Shown here one piece after another: positions 1-10,877 of a stretch of DNA of 64,000 bases. Both the position numbers and the translations under genes were made by a program. Numbering within the stretch: the stretch's first letter is position 1; the number at the start of each line of letters is the position of its first letter. The notes below the pieces were generated by a model. The model did no database searches. It had not been told where the DNA came from and saw only the letters and a list, made by a program, of their open reading frames with translations. This DNA comes from Ursus arctos (lineage: Eukaryota > Chordata > Mammalia > Carnivora > Ursidae): positions 17,246,501 to 17,310,500 of the forward strand of contig NW_026622841.1 of assembly GCF_023065955.2 (NCBI RefSeq), given 5' to 3'.

Positions 1-1033
1 TGCATTGTGGAAATGCCAGGAGAAGAGAAAGGGATAGAAAACATATTTAAAGCAATAATGGTTGAAAATTTCCCAAACTTCTGGAGAGAAATGGGACATC
101 CAGATCCATGAGGTCCAAAGGAGCCCAAATAAACTGACCATGAATAGGACTATAGGACTACATCAAGATACATTATAATTGTCAAAAGTCAAAGACAGAA
201 GAATTCTGAAGGCAGCAGAAAAACAGGGAAGTTTAATACAAGAAAACCTCCATAAGACTATTGGTGAATTTCTCAACAGAAACTTATTGGGCTAGGAAAG
301 AACAGGACGATATATTCAAAAATGCTGAAAGGAGGAAAAAAGATCTGTCAACTAAGAATTTTACACCCAGCAAATCTGTCCTTCTCCCAAACAAAAGACT
401 CTCTAAACAAAAGCAGAGGAAGTTCATCACCTTTGTACTTGTCTTACAAGAAATGAAAAAGGGAGTTCTTTGAATAGAAGGAAACCAATAGAAATCATAA
501 AAACATAAGAAGGTAACATAAAACTCGCTAGTAATGGTAAATATATAGTCAAAGTTAAATTCTATAATATGGTAATGGTGGTGTGTAATTCACTTACGAC
601 TCTAGCTTAAAAATTAAAAAACACAGTAAAAATATCCTTAACTACAATATCTGTTATTGGTTACACAATATAAAAAATATGTGAACCTTAGCCTCATAAC
701 TTAAATTGTGAGGTGAAGGAGAAATAAAAGTGTAAAGTTTAGGAATGATATTGAAGTTCTTCTCAACTTGAGTAAGGGTGTTATAATTTTGAGAAAATTT
801 ATTTAAGCCTCATGGTAACCATAAGGGAAGAACCTGTAGTAATTACACAAAAGAACAGGATAATGAGGTCAGAGCATACTGATACCAAAAGACACCAAAC
901 ACACAAAAAATAGTAGGATAAGAAACAAGGAACAATAGATCTACAAAACAGCCAGAAAAGAATGAACAAAATGGCGTTAGTCTTTACTTATCAATAATTA
1001 CCTTAAGTGTAAATGGATTAAATTCTCCAATTA

Positions 1034-1165
1034 GGGGCACCTGGTGGCTCAGCTGGTTAAGTGTCCAACTCTTGATCTCAGCTAAGGTCTCAATCTCAGG
1101 GTCGTGAGTTTGAGCCTCACGCTGGGCTCCATGCTGTGTGGACCCTACTAAAAAAAAAAAAAAAA
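1034..1165 (+). mobile_element. SINEC (CAN-SINE), short old copy in L1
   Basis: It starts with the SINEC head GGGGCACCTGGTGGCTCAGC and ends in a run of about 15 A. It is shorter than later copies and lacks the pyrimidine-rich middle. The flanks tctccaatta and aatccaactta may be a decayed target duplication. Confidence 0.85.
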
Positions 1166-1346
1166 TCCAACTTAAAGACAGAGATGGCTGAAATGATTTA
1201 AAAAACAAAAATCAAGACCCAATGATATGTTGCCTGCAAAAGACTCACCTTTGGTTTAAAGATATACACAGACTGAAAATACAGGGATAGAAAACAGTAT
1301 TTCAAAAAAACTGTAAGGAAAAAACCACCCCAAAACAGAAGTAGCC

Positions 1347-1724
1347 ATGTTTGTATCATACAAAATAAACTTCAAACTAAAAATAGTAAAAAGAAACAAA
1401 GAAGATCATTATATAATGATACAGTGGTCAATCCATCAAGAAGCCATAACAATTGTAAATATTCATGCACCCTACATCAGAGCACCTAAATATACAAAGC
1501 GAAAACTAAGAGAGCTAAAAGGAGAAACAAACAGCAATACGATAACAGCTGGGGACTTTAAGACCCCACTCTTAACAATGGATAGATTATCCAGACACAG
1601 AATCAATAAGGAAACAAATTTACACAGCACTATAGATCAAATGGACTTAACAGACATATACAGAATATTCTATCCAATAACAGCAATATACACACTTTTC
1701 AAGTGCACATGGAACACTTCTTAG
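1347..1724 (+). pseudogene. L1 ORF2 endonuclease-domain remnant
   Basis: A 125-codon open stretch encodes part of the L1 ORF2 apurinic-type endonuclease, including VNIHAPYIRAP and AGDFKTPL. In active L1 the second motif reads AGDFNTPL. Here Asn is replaced by Lys, which should hurt metal-dependent catalysis. The frame opens and closes within the larger element and is not a gene on its own. Confidence 0.8.
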
Positions 1725-2361
1725 GATAGACTGTATGTTATGCCACAAAATAAGTCTCAGCAAATTCAAGAAGACTAAAGTCTTATACAAAGTATCTTCT
1801 CTGACCATGGTGGTATGGAACTAGAAATCAACAACAGGAGGAAGATGGAAAAATTCACAAATATATGGAAATTAAACAACATTCTTTTCAACAACCAATG
1901 GAATCAAAAGAGAAATAAATAAGTATCTTGAGACAAGTGAAAATGGAAACACAACATACTCAAACTTATGGGACATAGCAAAAGCAGTTCTAAGAGGAAA
2001 CTTCCTAACATTAAGTGCCTAGAGTAATTATCAAAAAAGATCTCAAATAAACAACTTAACTCTAAGCCATAAGGAACTAGAAAAAGAAGAACTGGCCCAA
2101 TTTAGCAGAAGGAAATAATAAAAATTATAGCAGAAATAAATCCAAGAACAAGAGAAAAATAGAAAAGATTAACAAAACAAAGAGCTGGTTCTTTGAGAAG
2201 ATAAGAGGACCTAAACCAACAAAACTGTAAATGGGAAAGGAAACATTACAACCAATAACACAGAAATACAGAGGATCACTAGAACCTACTATGAACAGCT
2301 ATATGCCAAAAAACTGGACAACCTAGAAGAAATGGAAAAATTCTTAGAAATATGCAATCTA

Positions 2362-2537
2362 GGGATACCTGGGTGATTCAGTCGGTTAAGTGTCTACCTT
2401 CAGCTCAGGTCTTCCTGGGATTGAGCCCCAAGTTGGGCTCCCTGCTCTGCGGGGCGTCTGCTTCTCCCTCTCCCTTTGCCTGCTGCTCTCCCTGCTTGTG
2501 CTCTGTCAAATAAATAAAATATTAAAAAAAAAAAAAA
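2362..2537 (+). mobile_element. SINEC (CAN-SINE) in L1
   Basis: The SINE has a tRNA-derived head, a (TC)-rich middle and an A-rich tail. It is flanked by a 16-bp duplication with one mismatch (2346-2361 and 2537-2552, agaaatatgcaatcta type). It forms an inverted pair with the SINE starting at 2619. Confidence 0.93.
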
Positions 2538-2618
2538 GAAATATGTCATCTACTAAGCATGAATCAAGGAGAAATAGAAACTCCAAACAGACTGATTACT
2601 AGTAAGGAGATTGAATTA

Positions 2619-2800
2619 AAATTTTTATTTATTTGTCAGAGACAGAAAGAAAAAGAGGACGATCAGGGGGAGTGGCAGGCAGAGGGAGAGCAGGCTCCCT
2701 GCTGAGCAAGGAGCTCCATGCAGAACTCCATCCCAGGACCCTGGGATCATGACCTGAGCTGAAGGCAGATACTTAACTGACTGAACCACCCAGGTGTCCC
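2619..2800 (-). mobile_element. SINEC (CAN-SINE) in L1, antisense
   Basis: The reverse complement shows the SINEC head (ending in CCACCCAGGTGTCCC on the + strand). A perfect 15-bp target duplication, aaggagattgaatta, flanks it at 2604-2618 and 2801-2815. Confidence 0.95.
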
Positions 2801-2939
2801 AAGGAGATTGAATTAGTAACCAAAAATCTCCCAGCAAAGAATAGCCCAGGACCAAATGGTTTTGCTGATGAATTTTACCAAACATTTAAAGAAGAATTAA
2901 TGCCAGTCCTTCTCAGACTCTTCCAAAAAACTGAAAGGG

Positions 2940-3134
2940 TGGGGGTGCCTGGGTGGCTCAGTTGGTTAAGAGTCTCCTTTTGGCTCAGGTCATGATCTCA
3001 GGGTCCTGGGATTGAGCCCCGCATCAGGCTCCCTGCTCAGCGGGGAGCCTGCTTCTCCCTCTCCCTCTGCTGCTCCCCCTGCTTGTGTGCTCTATCTCTC
3101 TGTGTGTCAAATAAATAAAATCTTAAAAAAAAAA
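2940..3134 (+). mobile_element. SINEC (CAN-SINE) in L1
   Basis: The head GGGGGTGCCTGGGTGGCTCA is followed by the usual body and an A-tail. The flanks aaaaaactgaaaggg (2925-2939) and aaaaaactgagaggg (3135-3149) form the target duplication with one mismatch. Confidence 0.93.
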
Positions 3135-3190
3135 AAAAAACTGAGAGGGAAGGAACACTCCCAAATTTATTTTAGAAGGCCAGCACTACC

Positions 3191-4346
3191 TTGATAGGAA
3201 AGTCAGGAAATGACATCACAAGAAAAAAGAAAAAAGAAACACGACAACAAAGAAACAACTATAGGCCAATATCCCTAATGAATACAGACACAAAAATTCT
3301 CAAAATACTAGCAAACCAAATTCAGCAGGATATTAAAAATATCATTCACCATGATCAAGTGAGATTTATCCCTGGGATCAAGTATGGCACAGCATATAGA
3401 AACCAACCATTGTGATACATCACATGAACAAAGTGAAAGAAAAAAATCAGATGATCATACCCATAGACACAGAAAAAGCATTTGAAAAATTCAACATCCA
3501 TTAATGATAAAAGCTCTTAACAAATAAGGTATAGAAGGAATGAACCTCAACATAATAAAGGCCATATACAATACAGGCGCACAGCTAATGAACTCAATGG
3601 TGAAAGGTTGAAAGCTTTTCCTTATTCCAAAAACAGGAACAAGACAACAGTGTCACTCTTACCATTCCTGTTCAACACAGTACTAGAAGTCCTAGCCAGA
3701 GCAACCAGGCAAGAAAAAAGAAGTAAAAGGCATTCAGAATTGTAAAGGAAGAAATAAAATTGTCTCTCTTTGCAAACGACATGATTTTATATAGAGAAAA
3801 ATCCTAAAGACTCCACCAAAAAACTGTTAGATCTAATCAACAAATTCAGTGAAGTTGCAGGTTACAAAAAGACATTTTTAAAAAGTAGCATTTCTATATA
3901 CTAATAATAAATAACCCCCAAAAAGAAAGAACACCACCCCATTTACAATAGCATCAAAAACAATAAATACTTAAGAATAAATTAAACCAAGGAGGTAAAA
4001 GATCTCTACTTTGAAAACTACAAGACATTGATGAAAGAAACTGAAGCAGAGACAAATAGATGAAAAGGTATCCTGTGCTCATGGATTGGAGAAATTAATA
4101 TTTTTTAATGTCTACACTACCAAAGCTATCTGCAGATTCAATGCAATCCCTATCAAGATTCCAATGGCATTTTTTATAGAAGTAGAAAAAATAATTCTAA
4201 AATTTATAGGGAACCACAAAAGACCCCAAGTAGCCAAAGCAATCCTAAGAAAGGACAAAGCGGAAGGCATCACACTTCCTAATTTCAAGCTATACCATAA
4301 AGTTAATCAAAAACAGTATGGTACCAGCATAAAAACAGATACATAG
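3191..4346 (+). pseudogene. L1 ORF2 reverse-transcriptase and C-terminal remnants
   Basis: Two open pieces (3191-3415 and 4086-4346) encode L1 ORF2 segments such as [12 protein letters not shown] and [19 protein letters not shown]. The catalytic FADD box, read near 3770-3790, appears as FAND. Stops and frameshifts separate the pieces. The domain order agrees with the parent L1 on the + strand. Confidence 0.8.
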
Positions 4347-4997
4347 ACCAATAGAACAGAACTGAGAGCCCAGAAGTAAACCCCAACATATGCAGCCAAC
4401 TAGAATTAGACAAGGGCGCCAAGAATACTCAATGAAAAAAAGACCATCTCATCGATAAATGGTGCTGTGAAAACTAGATATCTGTGTGTAAAACAGTGAC
4501 ACTAGACCTCTATCTTACACCACACACAAAAATTAACCCAAAATGGATGGAAGACCTAAATGTAAGATACGAAATCATAACAATCCTAGAAGAAAACATA
4601 GGAAAAAAACTCCTTGACATAGGTCTTGGCAATAATTTTTTGGATATGACACCTAAAACATAAGCAACAAATTAAAAAATAAACAAGTGGGACTACATCA
4701 AACTAAAAAGCTTCCAAAGAGCAAAAACAACAAACAAATAAACAAAATCAACAAAATAAAAAGACAACTTGCAGAATCAAAATGCAAATTATAGATGTAG
4801 CTGATAAGGGGTTAATACCCAAAATATACAGGGAACTCATACAACTCAATAGTAAAAAAAAATAATAATAATTTAAAAATGGGCAAAGGACTGGAGTAGA
4901 CATTTGTCCAAAGAAGACATACAAATGGCCAACACGTACATTTAAAGATGCTCAAAACCACTAATCACAGAAATGCATTTTAAAACCACAATGAGGT

Positions 4998-5199
4998 GGG
5001 ACGCCTGGGTAGCGCAGTTGTTAAATGTCTGCCTTCAACTCAGGGCATGATCCCAGTGTTCTGGGATCGAGCCCCGCATCAGGCTCCTCCGTTGGGAGCC
5101 TGCTTCTTCCTCTCCCACTCCCCCTGCTCGTGTTCCCTCTCTTGCTTGCTGTCTCTCTGTCAAATAAATAAATAAAATCTTAAAAAAAACAAAAACAGA
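4998..5199 (+). mobile_element. SINEC (CAN-SINE) in L1
   Basis: The copy has the later-type body (GCTCCTCCG, TTCTTCCTCTCCCACTCCCC). A perfect 16-bp target duplication, aaaaccacaatgaggt, lies at 4982-4997 and 5200-5215. Confidence 0.95.
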
Positions 5200-6016
5200 A
5201 AAACCACAATGAGGTATCCCCTCTTGCCTGTTAGAATGACTATTATCAAAAAGATAAGAGATAACAAATGCTGGTGTATACGTGAAGAAAAGGGAACCTT
5301 TGTACATTGATAGGGTTGGTAAATGATGGTAGGATTGTACAATGATGCAGCCACCATGGAAAACAACATAGGGGATCCTCAAAAAATTAAAAGTAGTACT
5401 ACCATATGATCTCACAATCCCATTTCTGAGTATATACCTGAAGGAAACAAAAGCACTATATCAAAGAGACACATGTACCCACATGTTCATAACAGCATTA
5501 TTTATAATAGCCAAGACACAGAAATAATCTAAGCATCCACTGATGGATGAATGGATAAAGCAGTTGTGGTGTATTATGTGTGTATACATATACACAATGG
5601 AATATTATTTATCCATAAAAAATGTGGAAATCCTGCCATTTGGATAGACCTTGAGGGCATCATGCTAAGTGAAATAAGTCAGACAGAAAAAAGATAAAAC
5701 TCTATGATCTCATTTATATGTGGAATCTAATAACAAACAAAATACCCAAAGTCATAGAAAAAGAAACCAGATTTGTGGTTACCGTAGGTGGGAAGGGGGG
5801 GAGCTGGATGAAGGATGTGTAAAGACACAACTTCCAGTTACAAATAAGTACAAGGGATGTCATCTACAACATGGCGGCTATAGTTTACACTGCTGTATGA
5901 TATACATGAAAGTGTTAACAGAGGAAATCCTAAGAGTTCTCATCATGAAGAAAATAATTTTTTTCTTTTATTTTGTATCTATATGAAAGGATGGATGTTA
6001 AATAAACTTATTGTGG

Positions 6017-6244
6017 GGGGCGCCTGGGTGGCACAGCGGTTAAGCGTCTGCCTTCGGCTCAGGGCGTTATGGGATCGAGCCCCACATCCCGGCGTTGTGG
6101 GATCGAGCCCCACATCAGGCTCTTCCGCTGTGAGCCTGCTTCTTCCTCTCCCACTCCCCCTGCTTGTGTTCCCTCTCTCGCTGGCTGTCTCTATCTCTGT
6201 CAAATAAATAAATAAAATCTTAAAAAAAAATAAAATAAAATAAA
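6017..6244 (+). mobile_element. SINEC (CAN-SINE) with internal 28-bp duplication
   Basis: This young-looking copy (GGCACAGCGGTTAAGCGTC head, CAAATAAATAAATAAAATC tail) sits in the L1 3' end. A 17-bp perfect target duplication flanks it at 6000-6016 and 6245-6261. Inside the body a 28-bp unit starting CGTTATGGGATCGAG at 6065 repeats at 6093, which makes this copy about 28 bp longer than its relatives. Confidence 0.95.
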
Positions 6245-6343
6245 AAATAAACTTATTGTGGTAATCGTTTCACAAAATTCATAAGTGAAATCATTAACTT
6301 AGTGCTATATATCAATTATAACTCAACAAAACTATAAAAAATG

Positions 6344-6597
6344 AAGATATACATATGTCAAAATAACACATGAAGAGAGGCTCAACATTACTAGTCATCA
6401 GGGAAACGCACGAGGAGGAATACAAATGAGCATGAGAAAGCTGTTTGGGGTGACGGATATGCTCACTATCTCGACTGTGGTGATGGTTTGACAGGCATAT
6501 CAATATGCTAAAAATACCAATTGCACATTTTAAATATGTGCAGTTTATTATATATCATCTGTACTTCAAAAGAAGCTTTTTAAAGAAATAAAGGAGT
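6344..6597 (+). mobile_element. L1 3'-end fragment
   Basis: Text such as ctcaacattactagtcatca (6380-6400) and ggtgatggtttgacaggc (6480-6497) is typical of L1M 3' UTRs. It abuts the end of the first L1 and could be a second truncated insertion or a rearranged tail of the same one. Confidence 0.7.
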
Positions 6598-6712
6598 TGG
6601 GATGAGCACTGGGTGTCAAATGTTAAGTGATGAGTCACTAAATTCTACTCCTGATGCCAATACTACACTATATGTTAACCAACTTGAATTAAAGAAAAAA
6701 AAAAGAAAGAAG
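6598..6712 (+). mobile_element. Carnivore-type L1 3'-end fragment
   Basis: The phrase gatgagcactgggtgtcaaa and the ending tatatgttaaccaacttgaa before an A-rich tail match the 3' terminus of carnivore L1s. A related end occurs at 30460-30696 in this window. The copy is strongly 5'-truncated. Confidence 0.75.
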
Positions 6713-7723
6713 GAAGAAAGTGACTTTAAAAATGGAATTATCTTTTCATTCAAAAAAGTTTAAAGTTTTGAATGCTATGAATATTTTACCTACTCCAAAA
6801 ATGAAATAAAAAATCAAAATTCGTTTTAAGCCAAAGAACAGTAGTTGGAGTTCATATTTTTCCTGCTTAAGCTACAAATCCTCTCAAAATGAGAATCTCC
6901 CTAGCCTACACACTTCCCACTAGACCAGCAACCCTGCGCTCTTTAGTCTGCCCTCCTGGATGACTCAGAATCCCAAGAGATGGTTACTGACTGAGAGCTG
7001 TGTTTTGTTAGACAATTTATATGTAAATGTCTTTGCCCTCAGAATGAGTCTGAGTAACATCTTAAGGACAGGGCAAAGGAACAGAAGCTCCAATAGAATT
7101 GAAAAGAATGTGCCAGATGCAAAGACCAGCATATATATTATATACAATAATTTGAAACGGAATAAATACGGTTTGTATATTTTTAAAAAACAGCACCACC
7201 AAAGACCAGTGTAGATTTGCCTCGACGCTGTCCAATCAATTACCAGCTAAGAAGACCTCAGTAAGTACGATACTTAGGAAGAAATAACCCTCAGTTTTTT
7301 AATCATCAGGAATTTGGCCTCAAAACTTGAATAAAATTAGAATACATTTATTGACAATAAATATAAGAGGAAAGGGATCTAACACGGAGAGAAATCCAAA
7401 CCTCCTGACCAAACTTTGTAGTTAAAAACCCAAGTTGCTCTGGACAAATTCAGGATGTAAGTCACTCACTCAAGATAACTTGTTTATGATCTCCAGTTGG
7501 GAGTGATTATCAATGCTCCTTTGCCCCTGATGCTATTAAGCAACAGCAGCCATCCTGGAAATGCCATCACAGCCATGGAATACCTCCCTGTTTCTTTTTC
7601 ACTAGAGAATGAAAGATACTGGATCTGGCTTATGGAGCCAACATGGGAGGGTCCTTTACCCCAGCATTTCTCAATCAGGCACGATTCTCCAGATGCTGAG
7701 AATCAACCTTGAAAATAGAGGTC
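6713..7723. other. Intergenic DNA, no gene seen
   Basis: The stretch is AT-rich, with only short open frames in both directions. I recognise no exon, RNA gene or well-preserved repeat here. Confidence 0.5.
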
Positions 7724-8184
7724 TGATACCGGAAGGGGCCCCTGGGCTCGCTAAACAATAGAAATTGACAAGAAGCCAAATGGGAGTTCCAGGCAAGGCT
7801 TTACTGGGGCTTCTCCTCCAGCACAAGGGAGACAGCAGCACAAAGGGAAGAGCCCTGAGGCTTTCCAGGCTGGCTCCCTGAGGAGAGGTCAGGGAGAGCT
7901 TTAAAATTTGAGTTAGGTAGGAAAAGGGTAACATCTGAACACGCACAGGTGGGGAATTTTTGGCTCTCAGCACTTAAAGGTCTTGATTCTTAGGTAGGAC
8001 ATGTCTAATTAGTATGTTAAATCTCTACCCCTGGGAGGGATTTTTATTATAATGAGGGAGAAAGTCAGCACTGGGGTCCATCTAGGTGCAGACTGGTTTG
8101 GCCCTGTCTTTGCCAGTCTTTGTAGTAAGCATCTTCCCACCGCACTCCTGCAAGATAAACTATTCAAGAGGCATAGAGTTCTAG
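7724..8184 (-). repeat. 3' LTR of the endogenous retrovirus
   Basis: Read on the - strand, this follows a polypurine run (8186-8206: AAGGG followed by A's). It holds a TATA-like TTTTAAAG near 7896-7903, then AGTAAAGCC near 7792-7800 in the place of an AATAAA signal, then a short U5 shared with the stub at 12063-12128. The boundaries are inferred from these signals, and the start dinucleotide is decayed. Length is about 460 bp, normal for class I LTRs. Confidence 0.65.
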
Positions 8185-8469
8185 CTTTTTTTTTTTTTTT
8201 TCCCTTATGGAGGCAGTCAAGGAACACTGGATTTTGTGGTCAGGGTTGAGGGGACCCCAGTCCAGTCCCTCCTCTGTCTCATCTTCAGAACCTGCTTCAC
8301 GCTGAATGGGGGCTATTGTCCCTGTCCTACCCCGGAGGGGTCTCACTGACGGTTCTAATGATTTATAAGGACTAGAATCCTCCTGTAGTGGTGTAGGTTG
8401 GAATCCTTGCACCGCCACGAGCTTGACTTGGAATTACTGAAGCTGAAAGACACAGCTTTTCCAGGAGGT

Positions 8470-8940
8470 TAAAAACCCAGGGCCCCAAAAGTAACAGCAA
8501 TAAAATGGCCACTAAGGTCCAAGGAAAGGCAAGAACCAAGTATCATTTGGTAGGTGCCCTCTAGTGGACTCCCAGGTGGTTTGGGCAGTGGGGTTGTTAA
8601 AATTTTGTAGCCATGTAGCCTGTTGGAGGATGATGTCAGCCTTTGTTTCACTTCTCCAGAAACATTACTGAAGCAACAAGACATATTCGCAATAGCACCT
8701 ATTCCCCCTTGCTCAGCCAGTACATAATCCAAGGCTAACCAGTGATCTAAGACTCTTGAAGTCAGAGAATCTAATGATTTTTGTATGAGTTTAAAATCCT
8801 GTCCTGTTTCAGACACCACCATGGACACGGTATATGGCAGCACTGTTGTAAATTAATCCCCAGCCAGTCCCATCAAGGAACCAAGGTAACTACCCCGGCA
8901 ATCAGCAGACACACTGCTCATCTGGACCATGGTGATAGCT
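8470..8940 (-). pseudogene. Retroviral env transmembrane-subunit remnant
   Basis: A 124-codon open piece (8469-8843) has the pattern of a gammaretroviral TM ectodomain: LALDYVLAEQGGIGAIAN followed by a Cys-Cys pair and then a decayed membrane segment. The first cysteine of the usual CX6CC motif is lost (GIGAIANMSCC instead of G-x-C). The piece ends at a stop within what should be the membrane span. It is broken and short, and no function is proposed. Confidence 0.75.
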
Positions 8941-8971
8941 GAGTGCTCTGGGGGTTATTGGAGAATATTTA

Positions 8972-9175
8972 TTTATTTATTTATTTATTAAGATTTTATT
9001 TATGTATTTGACAGAGAGAGACAGCCAGTGAGAGAGGGAACACAAGCAGGGGGAGTGGGAGAGGAAGAAGCAGGCTCCCAGCAGAGGAGCCTGATGTGGG
9101 GCTCGATCCCATAACGCCGGCATCACGCCCTGAGCCGAAGGCAGACGCTTAATGACTGAGCCACCCAGGCGCCCC
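8972..9175 (-). mobile_element. SINEC (CAN-SINE) inserted in the ERV env region
   Basis: The reverse complement is a full-length later-type SINEC. A perfect 16-bp duplication, tattggagaatattta, lies at 8956-8971 and 9176-9191. The insertion post-dates the retrovirus. Confidence 0.96.
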
Positions 9176-9191
9176 TATTGGAGAATATTTA

Positions 9192-9650
9192 ATATCCTGG
9201 GGGGGGGGGTGCAATATACTCCATAGTCCAATCACCTCTAGTACGGTCAGTATCGAAGGACTGAACCACTATCCCCTTCCCACCTACCATTCCCAGGAAC
9301 ATTTCTCCTTTAGCCAGATATAAGAGTCCTGGATAGGATGGGTGTTAGGGGACAGCCACAAGAAGTATTTGTGGTTGTCTCTCTGGTTTTCAGTGTTGGC
9401 AGTCTAGGATACCTGTGACCCTGCCTAACAGGCCAGGTAACTACGCCACCATGGCTGTATCTTCCGGATCCCATAGGGTGTCTGAACTACAGTTGGTCAT
9501 AGTGCACATGAGCGGAATAGGGATCCGGCATGGGGTGAGCTACACCTTTTGGTGGGCAGGTTCCTCTCGTAGTCTGGCTACAGATGGGGGTCCTGCAAGG
9601 AGCACAAGAGGTGTTACGTGGGGGTAAACTGGGATCTATGTTGGTTTACC
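9192..9650 (-). pseudogene. Probable env surface-subunit remnant
   Basis: This lies between the TM remnant and gag on the - strand, where an intact provirus would have pol and then the Env surface subunit. Short open pieces without known domains occur. Assignment rests on position and the absence of pol-like residues. It could also be degenerate pol-env junction DNA. Confidence 0.35.
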
Positions 9651-9685
9651 AGGTCAGGGCTGATGGATTAAACATTTTGTGGTGG

Positions 9686-10877
9686 TCAGGTTAACGGGTA
9701 CTGGGTGGATGCAGAGGACTGGGTTCTTTGAGATTTATTGGCTCTGGAAATGGGGTGTTTTTGGACCTGGAACCATTCTGCAGGGTACCCCCACCAGACT
9801 CTGCCTCTGTTATTATAGACCTTGAAGGCCTCCTCCACCAACTTTGACAGTGGAGTCCAAGGGCCAGCCTCCCACTTTTGTACTCTTCTCCTAATGTTTG
9901 GAGCCAACTGGGTAATAAACGCAGAGCCAGCGATGCCCTTCATGTCGCGCTCCAGCTCTGGGTCAGCATCCTTTCTGAATGTGTCCGTTACCCAGCTCAG
10001 AGACTGCCAGGCGTTCATCCTTCCCATGTGGAATCTTTCTAACCTTATCCTCATTTGCAAGTTTTAACATACACCTTTTCATCCTTTCAGACAAACAAGC
10101 GGTATAATGCCTCATTCTAGTTTGGTCACTAGGACACTGACGTCCTGCCAGGTCAGCCAGAACATCAGCCCCAGTCTGACAAACTCATCCCTAAACTTAC
10201 CAGGATTTTCTGAAAATCTACCAAACCTTTCTTTGCATATCCTAGGGGTCTCACAGAGAAAGGGACACATACTCTAGTAATTGCCCCATTCTCATCAACC
10301 ACCTCCTGAAGGGGAGAGAGACCCTGGTGTGGCGGTGAGGTGAAGGAGGGAACTAGCTCGGAGCCTGACTGGGATCCCATTGGGGATAGTGCTGGGGGCT
10401 CCAGTTTGGGGGGTTCTGGTGCTTCAGGAGCCTGACTAGGGTAAGCTGGGGGCTTAGGGAGGCCAGCTGGGACCTGAAAAGATTCTGAAAGGAGACGGTT
10501 TGGCAGTGGCTGGAAGAGAAGATCCATGACCAAATCTGGCTCTGAATCCTTTGGAGGTGGGGTAGAGATGGAGGCCACACATATACCTCAGGAGTCCTGC
10601 CCGCCTGGGTCTTCATACAGTTTTGCAAAGGCCTGGATGTAAAGCATCTCTCCCCACTCTTGAGATCATTTACCAAACAGATGCAACTGTAAAACAGAAT
10701 TAAAGTCCAGGGACCCATCTGGTGGCCACTTCTTTTGATCACCGAAAGTGTACTGGGGCCAGGCCAAGCTACAAAGGAAAACTTCTTTTTTTTCCAAGGC
10801 GTCTAATTTGAATTGGTCCAATTATTAAGAATGCAACCCAAGAGGAAGTCTTTTGGAATCCTCTGAGCATTTCCCAT
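9686..10877 (-). pseudogene. Retroviral gag pseudogene (matrix, proline-rich, capsid)
   Basis: The - strand ATG at 10877 begins MGNAQ, with a myristoylation-type Gly2 as in gammaretroviral matrix. A stop follows at about codon 25 and the frame shifts several times. A proline-rich linker lies near 10320-10480, and the capsid N-terminus follows (AITRVCVPFS). A capsid C-terminal part is open at 9686-10060 and contains SAFITQLAPNIRRR and LVEEAFKVYNNR, a pattern of the capsid C-terminal (major homology) region. No zinc-knuckle nucleocapsid was seen. The reading is damaged by at least one stop and two frame changes. Confidence 0.8.

Larger units (their letters stand above)
1..6343 (+). mobile_element. 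Old, nearly full-length L1 retrotransposon, broken by six SINEs
   Basis: The sequence reads through the ORF1-ORF2 spacer (about 190-480), the ORF2 endonuclease part (about 970-1730), reverse transcriptase (about 2820-3830), the ORF2 C-terminal part (about 4090-5000) and the 3' end (about 5500-6340). All reading frames carry many stops and frameshifts, so the element is dead. Phrases typical of mammalian L1, such as a run encoding AGDFKTPL and one encoding [12 protein letters not shown], are visible. Six SINEs (1034, 2362, 2619, 2940, 4998, 6017) split it, and five show clear target-site duplications of L1 sequence. The subfamily looks like a middle-aged L1M type, but I cannot name it without a consensus alignment. 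Confidence 0.9.

Noticed and set aside
5035..5415. 126-codon antisense frame
   Set aside because: It runs through L1 and SINE sequence on the opposite strand.
5983..6207. Open frames on both strands here, and similar ones at 22958, 24525 and 36652 that share [16 protein letters not shown] text
   Set aside because: They are translations of SINEC copies, mostly of the antisense strand, and recur wherever a SINE lies.
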